A DNA stretch of 64,000 nt from Pseudanabaena biceps (GTDB taxonomy: Bacteria > Cyanobacteriota > Cyanobacteriia > Pseudanabaenales > Pseudanabaenaceae). The notes beneath the pieces were generated by a model that worked only from the letters and a program-made list of their open reading frames with translations, was not told the DNA's origin and ran no database searches. Location of the stretch: contig JAATWA010000001.1 of assembly GCA_013361095.1 (NCBI GenBank), positions 1 to 64,000 of the forward strand, given 5' to 3'. The stretch's first letter is position 1, and each line of letters starts with the position of its first letter. Both the position numbers and the translations under genes were made by a program. Shown here one piece after another: positions 55,861-64,000 of the stretch.

Positions 55861-56498
55861 AATGCTTGGACATTCGCCACTTGCTGTTTGGACTGCTCAA
55901 ATACATACCTAAGAGCCGCAAATAATAGCTTTAAGTTTTGGATTGTATAAAGGGGAATCTCTTTCGTAAAGTGTTTCTGACCTTGGTTCTCACTAAGTAT
56001 GGCAAATTCCCAAATTACGCCAGTGGATACAATTCCAAATATCGGTATGTATTTTGCATTGTGTCTCTGATTAATGCTCTGCGCGGCGATCATTTCTGCG
56101 ATACATTGCGCCCATCCTTCTTCAAAGTTATCTTTTTTAGCTTCAACAATAATCAAGAAGGGATTTTCCAGAAAGATTTTACCCATTGGCGATCGCTTTG
56201 CCACCATGTAGTCGGGAATACCGCAGAGATTTTCATCATAATTTAGAGGCTGATGACTCCAGAGTAGTAGCTCTTTTTTATAGAGTTTCCATACTTCTCT
56301 GAGTGTGGGATAAATTAAAGTTTCGCAAAGGGCATATTCTGAATTTTTATACACACCTTCTCGCAGTGTTAATTCGATCTCAGATTCAAAGTATGCAGGA
56401 ACTTCTATTTCAGAGATTTGGATAAAGTTCTGCTCAGTATAGGTAACTTCAAATTCGCCTAGTACTTCATCAATTTTTTTGTAATTGTTGTATGGCAT
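55857..56498 (-). CDS. Hypothetical protein with a nuclease-fold-like core, inside the kdp operon
   Basis: 213 residues, not recognised. The segment LCGIPDYMVAKRS ... PFLIIVEAKKDNFEEGWAQC resembles the D...(E)xK core of PD-(D/E)XK nuclease-fold proteins (Asp in GIPDY, Glu-Ala-Lys in VEAKK). QCIAEMIAAQ follows as the usual helix. No DNA-binding or membrane region is visible. It sits 34 bp after kdpC and overlaps kdpD by 4 bp (ATGA), so it is translated as part of the kdp operon. The link to K+ uptake is from position only; regulatory or defence roles are equally possible. Confidence 0.75.
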   Translation of the reverse strand: MPYNNYKKIDEVLGEFEVTYTEQNFIQISEIEVPAYFESEIELTLREGVYKNSEYALCETLIYPTLREVWKLYKKELLLWSHQPLNYDENLCGIPDYMVAKRSPMGKIFLENPFLIIVEAKKDNFEEGWAQCIAEMIAAQSINQRHNAKYIPIFGIVSTGVIWEFAILSENQGQKHFTKEIPLYTIQNLKLLFAALRYVFEQSKQQVANVQAL

Positions 56499-56532
56499 AA
56501 TTTCAATCTTTGGTTTCTGTAGCTTAACGAAA

Positions 56533-57123
56533 TCATAAACTATCTAAAGCCAAATTAAGCTTTAACACATTGACACCATCTTCACCAAAGATACCGAGAA
56601 AACGGCGATCGCTATTTTGATCGATTAGCTTTTCGAGTTGGCTAGGTTCAAGTTTACGGACTTGAGCGATTCGGGTAATTTGCGCTTTCGCTGATTCAGG
56701 AGTGATGTGAGGGTCAAGGCTAGAGCCAGAAGTATAGACCAGATCAGCAGTTGCTGAGATTCCTGATTGTTGGAGTTTAGATATATCCGTTTTAATTCTC
56801 TTCAGTAAATCAGGATTGCTCGGTGCGAGATTACTTGCTCCTGAAACGCCTGTTTTGAGAATATTCGCTGTATCTGATTTCGGATCGGCGGTACTGTAGT
56901 TGGTGGTGCTAGGACGGCTGTTGAAATAGCGATCGCTTGTAAATGGTTGTCCGATTAATGCGGAACCAACGATTTGACCTTGAGGATTGCGAATTAGACT
57001 GCCGTTGGCTTGATAAGAGAGAAATGGTAACTGCGCGATCGCTAACATTCCCAAGGGATAAATAACGGCAACGAGTACCCAAAGTACAAGAGTGATGCGA
57101 ATAGCTTTGATGATTTCGTTCAT
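56533..57123 (-). CDS. kdpC: KdpC, potassium-transporting ATPase subunit C
   Basis: Stabilises KdpA/KdpB assembly at the membrane. 196 residues from ATG 57123 (MNEIIKAIRITLVLWVLVAVIYPLGMLAIAQ); a longer frame from 57189 overlaps kdpF and is not used. One N-terminal membrane helix, then the periplasmic domain with GSALIGQPFTSDRYFNSRPS, ASNLAPSNP and DPHITPESAKAQI, and the end FGEDGVNVLKLNLALD. It begins 4 bp after kdpF. Confidence 0.95.
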   Translation of the reverse strand: MNEIIKAIRITLVLWVLVAVIYPLGMLAIAQLPFLSYQANGSLIRNPQGQIVGSALIGQPFTSDRYFNSRPSTTNYSTADPKSDTANILKTGVSGASNLAPSNPDLLKRIKTDISKLQQSGISATADLVYTSGSSLDPHITPESAKAQITRIAQVRKLEPSQLEKLIDQNSDRRFLGIFGEDGVNVLKLNLALDSL

Positions 57124-57127
57124 AGAT

Positions 57128-57319
57128 TTAAAACTTCTCTGGTTGAAACATGACGACAAATAGATAGATGGAGAAAGCAAAGGTGACAATTGCTAAGAGT
57201 CCTAGAGCGTAGGCTTGGAACTTAGTGAAGCTTTCAGCATTTGCGGCATAGACTGCGGGAGCCACAATTAGGTTGAGGCAGAGGGCAAAGAATAGATATT
57301 TTGGGTATGTCTTTTTCAT
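57128..57319 (-). CDS. kdpF: KdpF-like small membrane subunit
   Basis: 63 residues with two hydrophobic segments (LFFALCLNLIVAPAVYAA and YALGLLAIVTFAFSIYLFVVM) and the end FQPEKF, typical of KdpF. Longer than the 29-residue E. coli KdpF, as is common in cyanobacteria; the first segment may be a signal sequence. Sits 3 bp after kdpB and 4 bp before kdpC, an unusual B-F-C order compared with F-A-B-C in E. coli. Confidence 0.85.
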   Translation of the reverse strand: MKKTYPKYLFFALCLNLIVAPAVYAANAESFTKFQAYALGLLAIVTFAFSIYLFVVMFQPEKF

Positions 57320-57322
57320 GGT

Positions 57323-59404
57323 TCAAGTGATGGGAAGTAAAACATCAATTAACTTAATAGCAATGAATGGAGCGATTACGCCGCCTAATCCGTAAAGTAG
57401 AATATTGCGCTGTAAGAGCTGATCGGCGGTGAGAGGTCGGAATTTCACCCCTTTGAGAGCAAGAGGAATTAGCGCAGGAATGATCAGGGCATTGTAAATT
57501 AATGCTGAAAGAATTGCGGATTGAGGACTTTTTAAACCCATGATATTTAATGCACCAATACCTGATGCGGCAAAGATCGTGGGGATAATAGCAAAGTACT
57601 TGGCGATGTCATTTGCGATCGAGAAGGTGGTTAATGCGCCGCGAGTGATTAGTAATTGTTTGCCGATCGCTACTAAATCAATTAGCTTAGTTGGATCGCT
57701 ATCCAAGTCCACCATATTTGCAGCTTCCTTGGCGGCTTGTGTGCCTGAGTTCATCGCAACACCAACGTTGGCTTGGGCTAGGGCTGGCGCGTCATTTGTG
57801 CCATCGCCTGTCATGGCGACTAGCTTTCCTTGAGACTGTTCACGGCGAATGACTTCAATTTTATCTTCGGGGGTTGCCTCAGCGATGAAGTCATCGACTC
57901 CTGCTTCTTCGGCAATTACGGAGGCAGTAATTTGGTTGTCGCCTGTGAGCATGATTGTGCGGACACCCATGCGTCTTAGTTGATCGAAACGTTCGCGCAG
58001 TCCAGATTTGACAATATCTTTGAGATAGATCACACCATAGAGATCGCCACCCTGACAGATTCCCAAAGGAGTGCCGCCGAGCCTTGAGACTTTCTCGTAT
58101 GCTGCTTCAAATTCTTCAGGAACTTCACCCGATCGCGATCGCACAAAGCCTCTAATTGCATCCACTGCGCCTTTACGGACTTCGATGCTTTCGGGTAAAT
58201 CCGTACCACTCATGCGAGTACGGGCGGAAAAGTCAATGCCTTTAGCTTGAGTGCGATCAAATGTGACAACGGCTCCCGATTGTTCCGCTAATAGAACAAT
58301 GGAGCGACCTTCTGGAGTCTCATCAAAGATGCTTGCTGCGAGGGCAACTGTGGCAACTTCTGCAAGAGTATGTCCATTGACAGGGATAAATTCATCGGCT
58401 AAGCGATTGCCGAGGGTAATTGTGCCAGTTTTGTCTAACACCAAAGTATTGATATCACCGCAAGCTTCAACGGCGCGTCCAGAAGTAGCAATCACATTAA
58501 ACTGGGCGACTCGATCCATGCCTGCAATGCCGATCGCACTGAGCAATCCGCCAATCGTGGTCGGAATCAGGGCAACCAATAGAGAAACCAAAATCGCGAT
58601 CGTTGTCGGTGTATTTACATAATTTGCGATCGGGGTCATCGTGGCGACCACAATTAGAAATACCTGTGTCAGCACTGTTAGCAGCACCGTCAAAGCAATT
58701 TCATTCGGTGTTTTTGTGCGTTCGGCTCCTTCGACAAGGGCAATCATGCGATCGATAAATCCCTGTCCGGGGTCAGCCGAAATCTTAATCGTCAGTTCAT
58801 CAGAAACTACGCGCGTACCACCTGTAACGGAACTAGAAATATCTGTTCCTGCTTGTTTGAGAACGGGAGCAGATTCGCCTGTGATCGCGGACTCATCGAC
58901 TGAGGCTAAACCTGCAATCACCTCTCCATCCGCAGGTATCATTTCGCCGATCGCGACTTTTATTAAGTCACCACGTCGCAATTCTGTCGAGCTAGTTGGC
59001 TCAATGGAGCCATCGGGCAGAACCTTACGAGCGATCGTGTCCGATCGCGTGGTGCGTAATGAGTCGGCTTGAGCTTTACCTCGTCCCTCTGCGATCGCCT
59101 CAGCAAAGTTGGCAAATACAACCGTAAGAAACAGAATTATCGTAATTGAACCGTTGAGAATTCGCTCCTGATTAGGATCACCTTTGACTGTTCCAAAAAG
59201 ATTGGGATCGATAGTAACTAGCAAAGTCACAATCGTACCGACCCAAACCATGAACATGACGGGATTACGAACCGCAATCTTGGGATTGAGTTTACGGAAG
59301 GCATCACGAACAGCACGCTGATAAAGTCCCGCCATTGATGCTTTAGGCGTATGTTTGCGCGAGGCGCGAGTGCCGCTAGGCATCGGTTTGGTTGAATTAT
59401 TCAC
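57323..59404 (-). CDS. kdpB: KdpB, P-type ATPase catalytic subunit
   Basis: Hydrolyses ATP to drive K+ uptake. 693 residues, normal length. GTG start overlapping the kdpA stop (GTGA). Visible: TGES in the A domain ([12 protein letters not shown]), phosphorylation site [21 protein letters not shown] and [28 protein letters not shown], hinge [31 protein letters not shown] and the KdpB-specific membrane region near the end. All catalytic residues are present. Confidence 0.97.
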   Translation of the reverse strand: MNNSTKPMPSGTRASRKHTPKASMAGLYQRAVRDAFRKLNPKIAVRNPVMFMVWVGTIVTLLVTIDPNLFGTVKGDPNQERILNGSITIILFLTVVFANFAEAIAEGRGKAQADSLRTTRSDTIARKVLPDGSIEPTSSTELRRGDLIKVAIGEMIPADGEVIAGLASVDESAITGESAPVLKQAGTDISSSVTGGTRVVSDELTIKISADPGQGFIDRMIALVEGAERTKTPNEIALTVLLTVLTQVFLIVVATMTPIANYVNTPTTIAILVSLLVALIPTTIGGLLSAIGIAGMDRVAQFNVIATSGRAVEACGDINTLVLDKTGTITLGNRLADEFIPVNGHTLAEVATVALAASIFDETPEGRSIVLLAEQSGAVVTFDRTQAKGIDFSARTRMSGTDLPESIEVRKGAVDAIRGFVRSRSGEVPEEFEAAYEKVSRLGGTPLGICQGGDLYGVIYLKDIVKSGLRERFDQLRRMGVRTIMLTGDNQITASVIAEEAGVDDFIAEATPEDKIEVIRREQSQGKLVAMTGDGTNDAPALAQANVGVAMNSGTQAAKEAANMVDLDSDPTKLIDLVAIGKQLLITRGALTTFSIANDIAKYFAIIPTIFAASGIGALNIMGLKSPQSAILSALIYNALIIPALIPLALKGVKFRPLTADQLLQRNILLYGLGGVIAPFIAIKLIDVLLPIT

Positions 59405-61098
59405 ATTCCACCTCTAGCAATCAAAAAAGCTTCAGCTACTGAGCCTAAAGCCAATACAGGAAAGAAAGTCAATGCACCCATAATTAAAATCACACCTGCG
59501 GTAACGCTAGTAAAAAGAACAGTATCGGTACGCAATGTCCCTGTGGTCATGGCAACAGGCTGCTTACGGGATATGCCATCAGCTAAGAGTAATAGAGCGA
59601 TTAAAGGAATATAACGACCGCCTAGCAAGCTAACGGAAGTGCTGAGATTCCACCAGAGCGTATTGTCAGCTAATCCTTCAAATCCAGAGCCATTATTTGC
59701 TGCTGCTGAAGCATATTCATAAACCACTTGAGACAACCCATGAAATCCTGAATTGCTAATACCCGCTAACTGATCAGGAAATGCCAAAGCGATCGCACTG
59801 GGAATGAGAATAAAAATTGGATGGATTAACAAAATCAAAAAGCTAGTCAAAACCACTTCATTCTTTTCAATCTTGCGACCCAGAAATTCAGGAGTGCGAC
59901 CAACCATTAAACCAGTCACAAATACCGCCAAAATCGAATAGGCGAATAAGTAAGCAGTTCCTGTTCCCTGTCCACCCCATATAATTTGTAGGAACAGATT
60001 CGACAAAGTGATAAAGCCGCCACTTGGCATTAGGGAATCGTGCATTGAGTTAACCGCACCTGTCATTGTTCCCGTGGTCGTCACGACAAATAATGCCGAT
60101 TGCGCCCAACCAAAACGCACTTCTTTCCCTTCTAGATTTGGACTCTGTGAGCCAAGTAATGTATTGACAAGAGGGTTACCCTGATATTCTCCAATTCCTA
60201 CCACGACAATAAAGGTAACATAAAGAATGAACACCATTCCAAATATCAGCCATGCTTGCTTGCGGCTATTGGCAATTTCTCCATAGGTAAAAATCAACGC
60301 TGTGGGTATGGAAATCATCGTCAAGATCTGAATCAGATTAGTAAAGCCATTAGGATTCTCAAAGGGATGGGCGGAATTAGCACCAAAAAAACCACCTCCA
60401 TTTTCGCCAAGCTGCTTAATAATTTCAAAATGCGCCACAGATCCCAAAGCGATCGCCTGATTGATATTTCCATCTTCCAGAGTCGGGACAATTATAGGCG
60501 CAGACAGGGTTTCGGGTACACCTGCGGCGATGAAAATTATTGCCCCAATAATGCTAATTGGTAATAAGATTCTCGTAATCGTCTGAGTTAAATCTTTATA
60601 GAAATTACCAAGCGATCGCCCAGTTAAACCCCGAATAAAGGCGATCGCCACTGCGATACCTGTTGCGGCTGAGGTGAAAAATAGAAATCCCAAACCCAGC
60701 ATCTGAGTAAAGTAGCTGAGGGTTGTTTCGCCAGAATAATGTTGTTGATTGGTATTGGTAATAAAGGAAATCGTCGTATGCAAAGCCAGATCCCAACTGG
60801 GAGCGCTCAAGCCTGTCGGATTTAGCGGTAATGCTCCCTGAAACATGATCATCAGGAATAGCATCAGCGCCATTACCAAATTGCTATACAAAACCGAACG
60901 GGCATATTGCCAACCTGTCATTTGCGTTTGGGAATTAATACCACTGAGAGTAAATATCAAATTCTCCAGTGGGTTTAAAACTCTATCCAGCAAAGTCTTT
61001 TGTCCTAAGAATACTCTGGCGATGTAACGACCGAAAATCGGTGCGATCGCTACAATCAGCACTAGCGTAATTCCTATCTGAATCCATCCTTGTAGCAT
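59401..61098 (-). CDS. kdpA: KdpA, potassium-binding and channel subunit
   Basis: Channel-like subunit that binds K+ and passes it on with KdpB. 565 residues, about ten membrane helices. Pore-loop segments seen: [56 protein letters not shown] and [15 protein letters not shown], all matching the KdpA family. First gene of the operon, 154 bp downstream of the GTTTAGA direct repeats. The stop overlaps kdpB by four bases. Confidence 0.97.
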   Translation of the reverse strand: MLQGWIQIGITLVLIVAIAPIFGRYIARVFLGQKTLLDRVLNPLENLIFTLSGINSQTQMTGWQYARSVLYSNLVMALMLFLMIMFQGALPLNPTGLSAPSWDLALHTTISFITNTNQQHYSGETTLSYFTQMLGLGFLFFTSAATGIAVAIAFIRGLTGRSLGNFYKDLTQTITRILLPISIIGAIIFIAAGVPETLSAPIIVPTLEDGNINQAIALGSVAHFEIIKQLGENGGGFFGANSAHPFENPNGFTNLIQILTMISIPTALIFTYGEIANSRKQAWLIFGMVFILYVTFIVVVGIGEYQGNPLVNTLLGSQSPNLEGKEVRFGWAQSALFVVTTTGTMTGAVNSMHDSLMPSGGFITLSNLFLQIIWGGQGTGTAYLFAYSILAVFVTGLMVGRTPEFLGRKIEKNEVVLTSFLILLIHPIFILIPSAIALAFPDQLAGISNSGFHGLSQVVYEYASAAANNGSGFEGLADNTLWWNLSTSVSLLGGRYIPLIALLLLADGISRKQPVAMTTGTLRTDTVLFTSVTAGVILIMGALTFFPVLALGSVAEAFLIARGGM

Positions 61099-61251
61099 GG
61101 TGATTCTTCTCTTGCGATCGATGAAGTGTTGGGAATATGCTCCTAACCCTCAAATCATCGATCCATTTTTTCCCCTTGACAAGGTATATCTTTGCGTTTA
61201 GAGCGTTCTTCCTTACTAACATCTAGTTTCTACGCCTAAGAAAATTGATCA

Positions 61252-61280
61252 GTTTAGACTGTGTTTAGAATTTGTTTAGA
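61252..61280 (-). promoter_or_regulatory. Three direct repeats at 11-bp spacing upstream of kdpA
   Basis: GTTTAGA occurs at 61252, 61263 and 61274, exactly 11 bp apart (TCTAAAC in the sense of the kdp operon). Tandem boxes with an 11-bp period are characteristic sites of OmpR/PhoB-type response regulators. They lie 154-182 bp upstream of kdpA. A KdpE-like regulator is the natural guess, but this is inference. Confidence 0.55.
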
Positions 61281-61332
61281 TGGCGATCGCACATTTATAC
61301 AAGTATCATGATTTTTTAGTCTCAACCAAATA

Positions 61333-61387
61333 TCAGACATTTATATTTTCAAATATGATTGACAAAATGTCTGACACGATCTATATT
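61333..61387 (+). promoter_or_regulatory. Near-consensus promoter with overlapping inverted repeat
   Basis: TTGACA (61359..61364), 17-bp spacer, TATATT (61382..61387). TCAGACATTT (61333..61342) and AAATGTCTGA (61365..61374) form a perfect inverted repeat; its second half sits in the promoter spacer, as for a repressor operator. It faces the DUF4160 gene, which begins 40 bp after the -10. Confidence 0.65.
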
Positions 61388-61426
61388 CATATCTAGTTAT
61401 CTTGTAAAACAAAGTTAGGTCAGGAC

Positions 61427-61711
61427 TTGGCTAAGGTTAAATCCTTCAAAATTGATGGCTTAGATCTGTTTTTTAATTCTAACGATCATAGACCAGAACA
61501 TTTTCATGCTCGTAAGTCTGGAGCATGGGAGATTCGTGTTTACTTCGTGTTAAGTAGTCAGGAAAATGGGTTGATCTTTGACTGTAAATATCCTCCCAAT
61601 CCTCAAATATCAAGTAAGGAAAAAAATACAATTTTAAAACTAGTTTTAGAAAATCGTTCTAAGCTTCTTGACGAATGGAAGCAAAAAGTATGTATCAAGG
61701 AGGAGCAGTAA
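61427..61711 (+). CDS. DUF4160 protein, probable first gene of a toxin-antitoxin-like pair
   Basis: 94 residues; TTG start after AGGTCAGGAC, no ATG in a suitable place. Family features: a beta-strand start KSFKIDGLDLFFNSNDHRPEHFHARKSGAWEIRV with the conserved DHxPxHxHA, and a helical end ILKLVLENRSKLLDEWKQ. DUF4160 genes are commonly found next to DUF2442 genes, with a suggested toxin-antitoxin role; the biochemical activity is unknown. TAATG overlap with the next gene points to coupled translation. Confidence 0.8.
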   Translation: MAKVKSFKIDGLDLFFNSNDHRPEHFHARKSGAWEIRVYFVLSSQENGLIFDCKYPPNPQISSKEKNTILKLVLENRSKLLDEWKQKVCIKEEQ

Positions 61712-62646
61712 TGTCCAGCAAACAAACAATGACTGTTTTAGTTCAAGATCAAGAAAATGAACATCTTACATTACCCTCTAAGTCAGTGCAGGTTTTGCAT
61801 TCATCTGATATAAAGAGCTTAGACGCTGCTTTAAATTTGTTTGTACTAACTTCAGCAACAGGATTGCCAGAAATCGCTGATATCGTCCGAAATGCAAATC
61901 AAAAGCATCATCTGAAAGCGCTGTTCATTAGAGAAGATATCGATTCTAAATGGTTACCACAAATGTTCGATCGCGCAAATCTTCGAGTTATGCGAAATAC
62001 TCTTGTTCATGCCACTTCTGAACTACCCAAAAGAGTAATTAATGCTTGGGCTATGGAAGCGCAGGAACAATTAATTGCTGAAGCAACTGTGATTGGCGAT
62101 CGCTTGTTGGTGTTTAGTTGTAGCATGGAGAAATTTGAAGTTCCCTTTTCTTCATTACCAGCTTTAAAGCGTATTCCCATCAACGAACGCAGCAACTTTG
62201 CGATCGCTGATGATGGTAGTTATCTTTATTGGGAAAGTGCAGATATTCATCTCGATCTTGATGCTTTCCGTTATGTGACCGATCCCAAATGGAAGCAAAA
62301 ATTTGATGCTCTCAAGTCAACTCACAATCAAGTATTTGGCAAAGCGATCGCTACTTTACGCAAAAAATATAAATTGCGTCAGTCAGATATTATCGGTTTG
62401 TCAGAGCGTCAGGTCAGTCGGATTGAGAAGGGTGAAGGAAGTACTAAGGCAGATACACTGAGGTTGTTTGCTAAGGCGCATGGGATGGAGTTTGATGCTT
62501 ATCTTGATGCAGTTGCCAATGCGATCGGGCATATTCCCGAAGAATTTACTTTGACATCAAATGACGAATTGAGTGTACCTAAGCTAAAATCAATGGAGGA
62601 ATTGCGCGAAGATTTAGGTAATGGAAAACGGGAGCATCTCAATTAG
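61711..62646 (+). CDS. DUF2442-like / XRE-type HTH protein, C-terminus replaced by an IS
   Basis: 311 residues from ATG 61711, chosen for the strong AAGGAGGAG upstream and the overlap with the previous stop. Residues ~1-115 are unrecognised. Residues ~125-205 look DUF2442-like (EVPFSSLPALKRIPINERSNF, then DGSYLYWE and DIHLDLD). Residues ~220-270 form an HTH of the XRE type (LRKKYKLRQSDIIGLSERQVSRIEKGEG, LRLFAKAHGM). A probable autoregulator and antitoxin of the pair; the inverted repeat in the promoter would fit. An ISKra4-like element enters after GNGK, so the native end QAKTIKKNINSVKSECQ...EEAN is replaced with REHLN. Confidence 0.82.
   Translation: MSSKQTMTVLVQDQENEHLTLPSKSVQVLHSSDIKSLDAALNLFVLTSATGLPEIADIVRNANQKHHLKALFIREDIDSKWLPQMFDRANLRVMRNTLVHATSELPKRVINAWAMEAQEQLIAEATVIGDRLLVFSCSMEKFEVPFSSLPALKRIPINERSNFAIADDGSYLYWESADIHLDLDAFRYVTDPKWKQKFDALKSTHNQVFGKAIATLRKKYKLRQSDIIGLSERQVSRIEKGEGSTKADTLRLFAKAHGMEFDAYLDAVANAIGHIPEEFTLTSNDELSVPKLKSMEELREDLGNGKREHLN
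62621..62629. repeat. Target-site duplication, left
   Basis: ATGGAAAAC directly before the ISKra4-like element; the same 9 bp follow it at 63816..63824. Confidence 0.9.
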
Positions 62647-63466
62647 GCACTGAGTAATTATACTTAGAAGAATAGAAATAGCCATTAAGATAAGCGCAAC
62701 GATGTTTCAAAACTTGAGCAACATTGGACTTATTCCACTGAGCGCCAGAAATCTTAATCCGACGACCAATCTGCTTAACCGTTGATTCAACAGAGCCTGA
62801 GCCAATAGTAAGCCCCTGTTGCTGTAGATAACCATACTCAGGGATGCGATGACGATGATTGCGTAAATAATCGAGAAAATTGATAGCCCGTTTGAATTTA
62901 CAGTCTGCGAACAGAATCATAGTCGCCTCAACATCGCCTTGCCAGAGGAAATCTTCAGCCTTAGTTAGACGGCGCAAAGAACCACCAACATTATAAAGGT
63001 GTTCTTTCAAATGATACCAATCGAGTATTTCAAACCTTTGCTCTGAAGGCGCTATGGCTGTAAATAAATTCCAGATACCGTCATGTCCATCGCCAAGACA
63101 AGAGAATATTTCGGCTAATGGTTGTTTTTGTACCCAATCAACTAAACCTTGATTATTGAGAAAATAGGCGGCGATTGTCCCTTGAGCATTTACAGCTTTG
63201 TAGTCTTTCCACTCACACTTTTTTCCTTGCTCGGTTCGCAATCTCACTTTCCCGCCATCAATACTCATCTCTTCTACTGTTTCTGTGGTTGTCATTTCTG
63301 GAAATTCCTGCTTTTGGACTAATCGTTGTTGACTGCTGTGACCGATCTTGATTCCTGTCAATTCTTCAACATTAATCGTGGTTCTGGCGTAGGACTCACT
63401 AGCACTTACCAATAGGCAGCATTTTTCTAGTTGTGGGCTTAATCTCGCTCTTGCTTTTACTTGCAA
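62639..63466 (-). CDS. ISKra4-like transposase, main frame
   Basis: At least 275 residues; the frame is actually open further upstream (KVKSCIGELKLKSKQAKK) to about 63516. Family features: SPQLEKCCLLVSASESYA, LTGIKIGHSSQQRLV, MSIDGGKVRLR (first Asp), CLGDGHDGIW (second), the DWYHLKEHLY helix and GSGSVESTVKQIGRRIK with the catalytic Glu. In this family the protein usually begins in another frame; see 63514..63732. Confidence 0.87.
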   Translation of the reverse strand: MQVKARARLSPQLEKCCLLVSASESYARTTINVEELTGIKIGHSSQQRLVQKQEFPEMTTTETVEEMSIDGGKVRLRTEQGKKCEWKDYKAVNAQGTIAAYFLNNQGLVDWVQKQPLAEIFSCLGDGHDGIWNLFTAIAPSEQRFEILDWYHLKEHLYNVGGSLRRLTKAEDFLWQGDVEATMILFADCKFKRAINFLDYLRNHRHRIPEYGYLQQQGLTIGSGSVESTVKQIGRRIKISGAQWNKSNVAQVLKHRCAYLNGYFYSSKYNYSVPN

Positions 63467-63513
63467 CTTCTTCGCTTGCTTGCTCTTCAGCTTTAGTTCG
63501 CCGATACAGCTTT

Positions 63514-63732
63514 TTACTTTTCTTTCTTTCCCTGCTTTTGTCCCACTGCTTTTTTCGATAAAAAAATTCCCACGTTTGGACTGACGTTTTCCAGCATTTG
63601 CTCCCTCACGGCTATTTCTATGCCTTCTAGCGTTTTCAATTGCTCGGCATCTTTTGTTTCTGCATTCCGATACAGGATTTCCGCGATCTCTCTGGTGCAG
63701 GCTTCGAGTCTTGCTTGCTCTTCTGGTGTCAT
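63514..63732 (-). CDS. ISKra4-like transposase, N-terminal frame
   Basis: 72 residues, MTPEEQARLEACTREIAEILYRNAETKD... to GQKQGKKEK, ending in a stop inside an A-rich run (AAAGAAAGAAAAG). The main transposase frame lies at -1 here, so a -1 slip on the A-run would make one protein. Whether the slip is programmed or the result of a missing or extra A cannot be told from one copy. Confidence 0.75.
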   Translation of the reverse strand: MTPEEQARLEACTREIAEILYRNAETKDAEQLKTLEGIEIAVREQMLENVSPNVGIFLSKKAVGQKQGKKEK

Positions 63733-63815
63733 TTGCTTAGACGGGTTAATTTGTTACTATTTTACCTGTGTTTTCTCTTAAGTATTTATACTTAGTGCCT
63801 AATTGGGATGCTCCC

Positions 63816-63894
63816 ATGGAAAACAAGCCAAGACTATTAAGAAGAATATTAATAGCGTTAAGTCTGAGTGTCAGAATTTTGAGGAGGCTAACTA
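63816..63894 (+). pseudogene. Separated 3' end of the DUF2442-HTH gene
   Basis: After the second ATGGAAAAC the frame continues as AAGCCAAGACTATTAAGAAG..., which joined to the left part reads GNGKQAKTIKKNINSVKSE and CQNFEEAN followed by TAA at 63893..63895. This restores the pre-insertion C-terminus and shows the gene was longer by about 27 codons. Confidence 0.8.
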
Positions 63895-64000
63895 ATGAAA
63901 TATATTAAACCTATCAAAATTTTAGTTGATTCAGACTTAATCGAAGAGTATTTTTTAAACCGTAATAATAGGAGGTATCTTTATGCTGAAAGACTTATAC
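63895..64000 (+). CDS. Partial gene, possibly a PIN-domain protein
   Basis: Starts ATG at 63895, overlapping the previous stop (TAATG), and runs off the window after 35 codons: MKYIKPIKILVDSDLIEE, then YFLNRNNRRYLYAERLI. The beginning ILVDSDLIEEYFLNR resembles the first strand of PIN-domain ribonucleases (ILxDTNVxxxxxxxR) with an Asp in the right place. Too short to be sure. Third gene of the DUF4160 cassette. Confidence 0.5.
   Translation, partial: MKYIKPIKILVDSDLIEEYFLNRNNRRYLYAERLI

Larger units (their letters stand above)
62630..63815 (-). mobile_element. ISKra4-family-like insertion sequence, 1186 bp
   Basis: Terminal inverted repeats: left GGGAGCATCTCAATTAGGCACT (62630), right inverted GGGAGCATCCCAATTAGGCACT (63815), 21 of 22 identical over the first 22 bp, written here in parts GGGAGCATC and CAATTAGGCACT. 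A 9-bp duplication ATGGAAAAC lies on each side. It encodes a two-frame transposase on the minus strand. Clean ends and an unbroken duplication indicate a recent insertion. Confidence 0.92.

Overview
The window looks like chromosomal DNA of a cyanobacterium. The HIP1 octamer GCGATCGC and its core are scattered through almost every gene. The gene set also fits: cyAbrB regulator, heme oxygenase of bilin synthesis, an ndhC-ndhK-ndhJ operon, metal-type HemB, long ThiE, and a KdpD without a kinase domain. The many intergenic palindromes with GCGAAGCGC-like cores recall Pseudanabaena-type genomes, but that genus assignment is only a guess.

Region 1 (1..34858) is one giant inverted repeat. The left arm (1..17434) and right arm (17441..34858) mirror each other around a 6-base loop at 17435..17440. 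Both carry, from the outer end inward: thiE (3' end only in the left arm), a TldD/PmbA-type protease, an alpha/beta hydrolase, recF, cyAbrB, a two-RCK channel-like protein, a dCMP deaminase, cyanase, a second 803-residue RCK channel protein, a TPR protein, a pentapeptide-repeat protein, hemB, a membrane-anchored hypothetical, a class I phosphoribulokinase, and a dus gene cut off at the same codon in both arms. The arms differ mainly by single-base indels, several in homopolymers, which break different genes in different arms. I think a fold-back assembly or read artefact is more likely than a real 17-kb palindrome, so the left-arm genes should not be counted as paralogs. Where the arms disagree, the intact version is the better guide.

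Region 2 (34.7-41 kb) holds thiE, a PutA-type proline dehydrogenase/aldehyde dehydrogenase fusion, a WD40 protein and a small MNT-type nucleotidyltransferase. The stop codon of the last is hit by an IS5-like element with a TA duplication. Region 3 (42-49 kb) is core metabolism: ndhC-K-J, ho1, dnaX, a transposase relic and an ABC1/UbiB kinase-like gene. Region 4 (49-54.7 kb) has two parts of a branched-chain amino acid ABC transporter (livG and livM) separated by an L,D-transpeptidase, then a geranylgeranyl-reductase-like flavoprotein and a CLC chloride channel.

Region 5 (54.7-61.1 kb) is a kdp potassium-uptake operon in the order kdpA-kdpB-kdpF-kdpC-(nuclease-fold-like hypothetical)-truncated kdpD. 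Three GTTTAGA boxes at exact 11-bp spacing lie upstream. Region 6 (61.4-64 kb) is a small DUF4160 / DUF2442-HTH / PIN-like cassette. It has a near-consensus promoter overlapped by an inverted repeat, and its middle gene is interrupted by an ISKra4-like element with a 9-bp target duplication. Intergenic space throughout is dominated by long perfect hairpins and a few short MITE-like elements.
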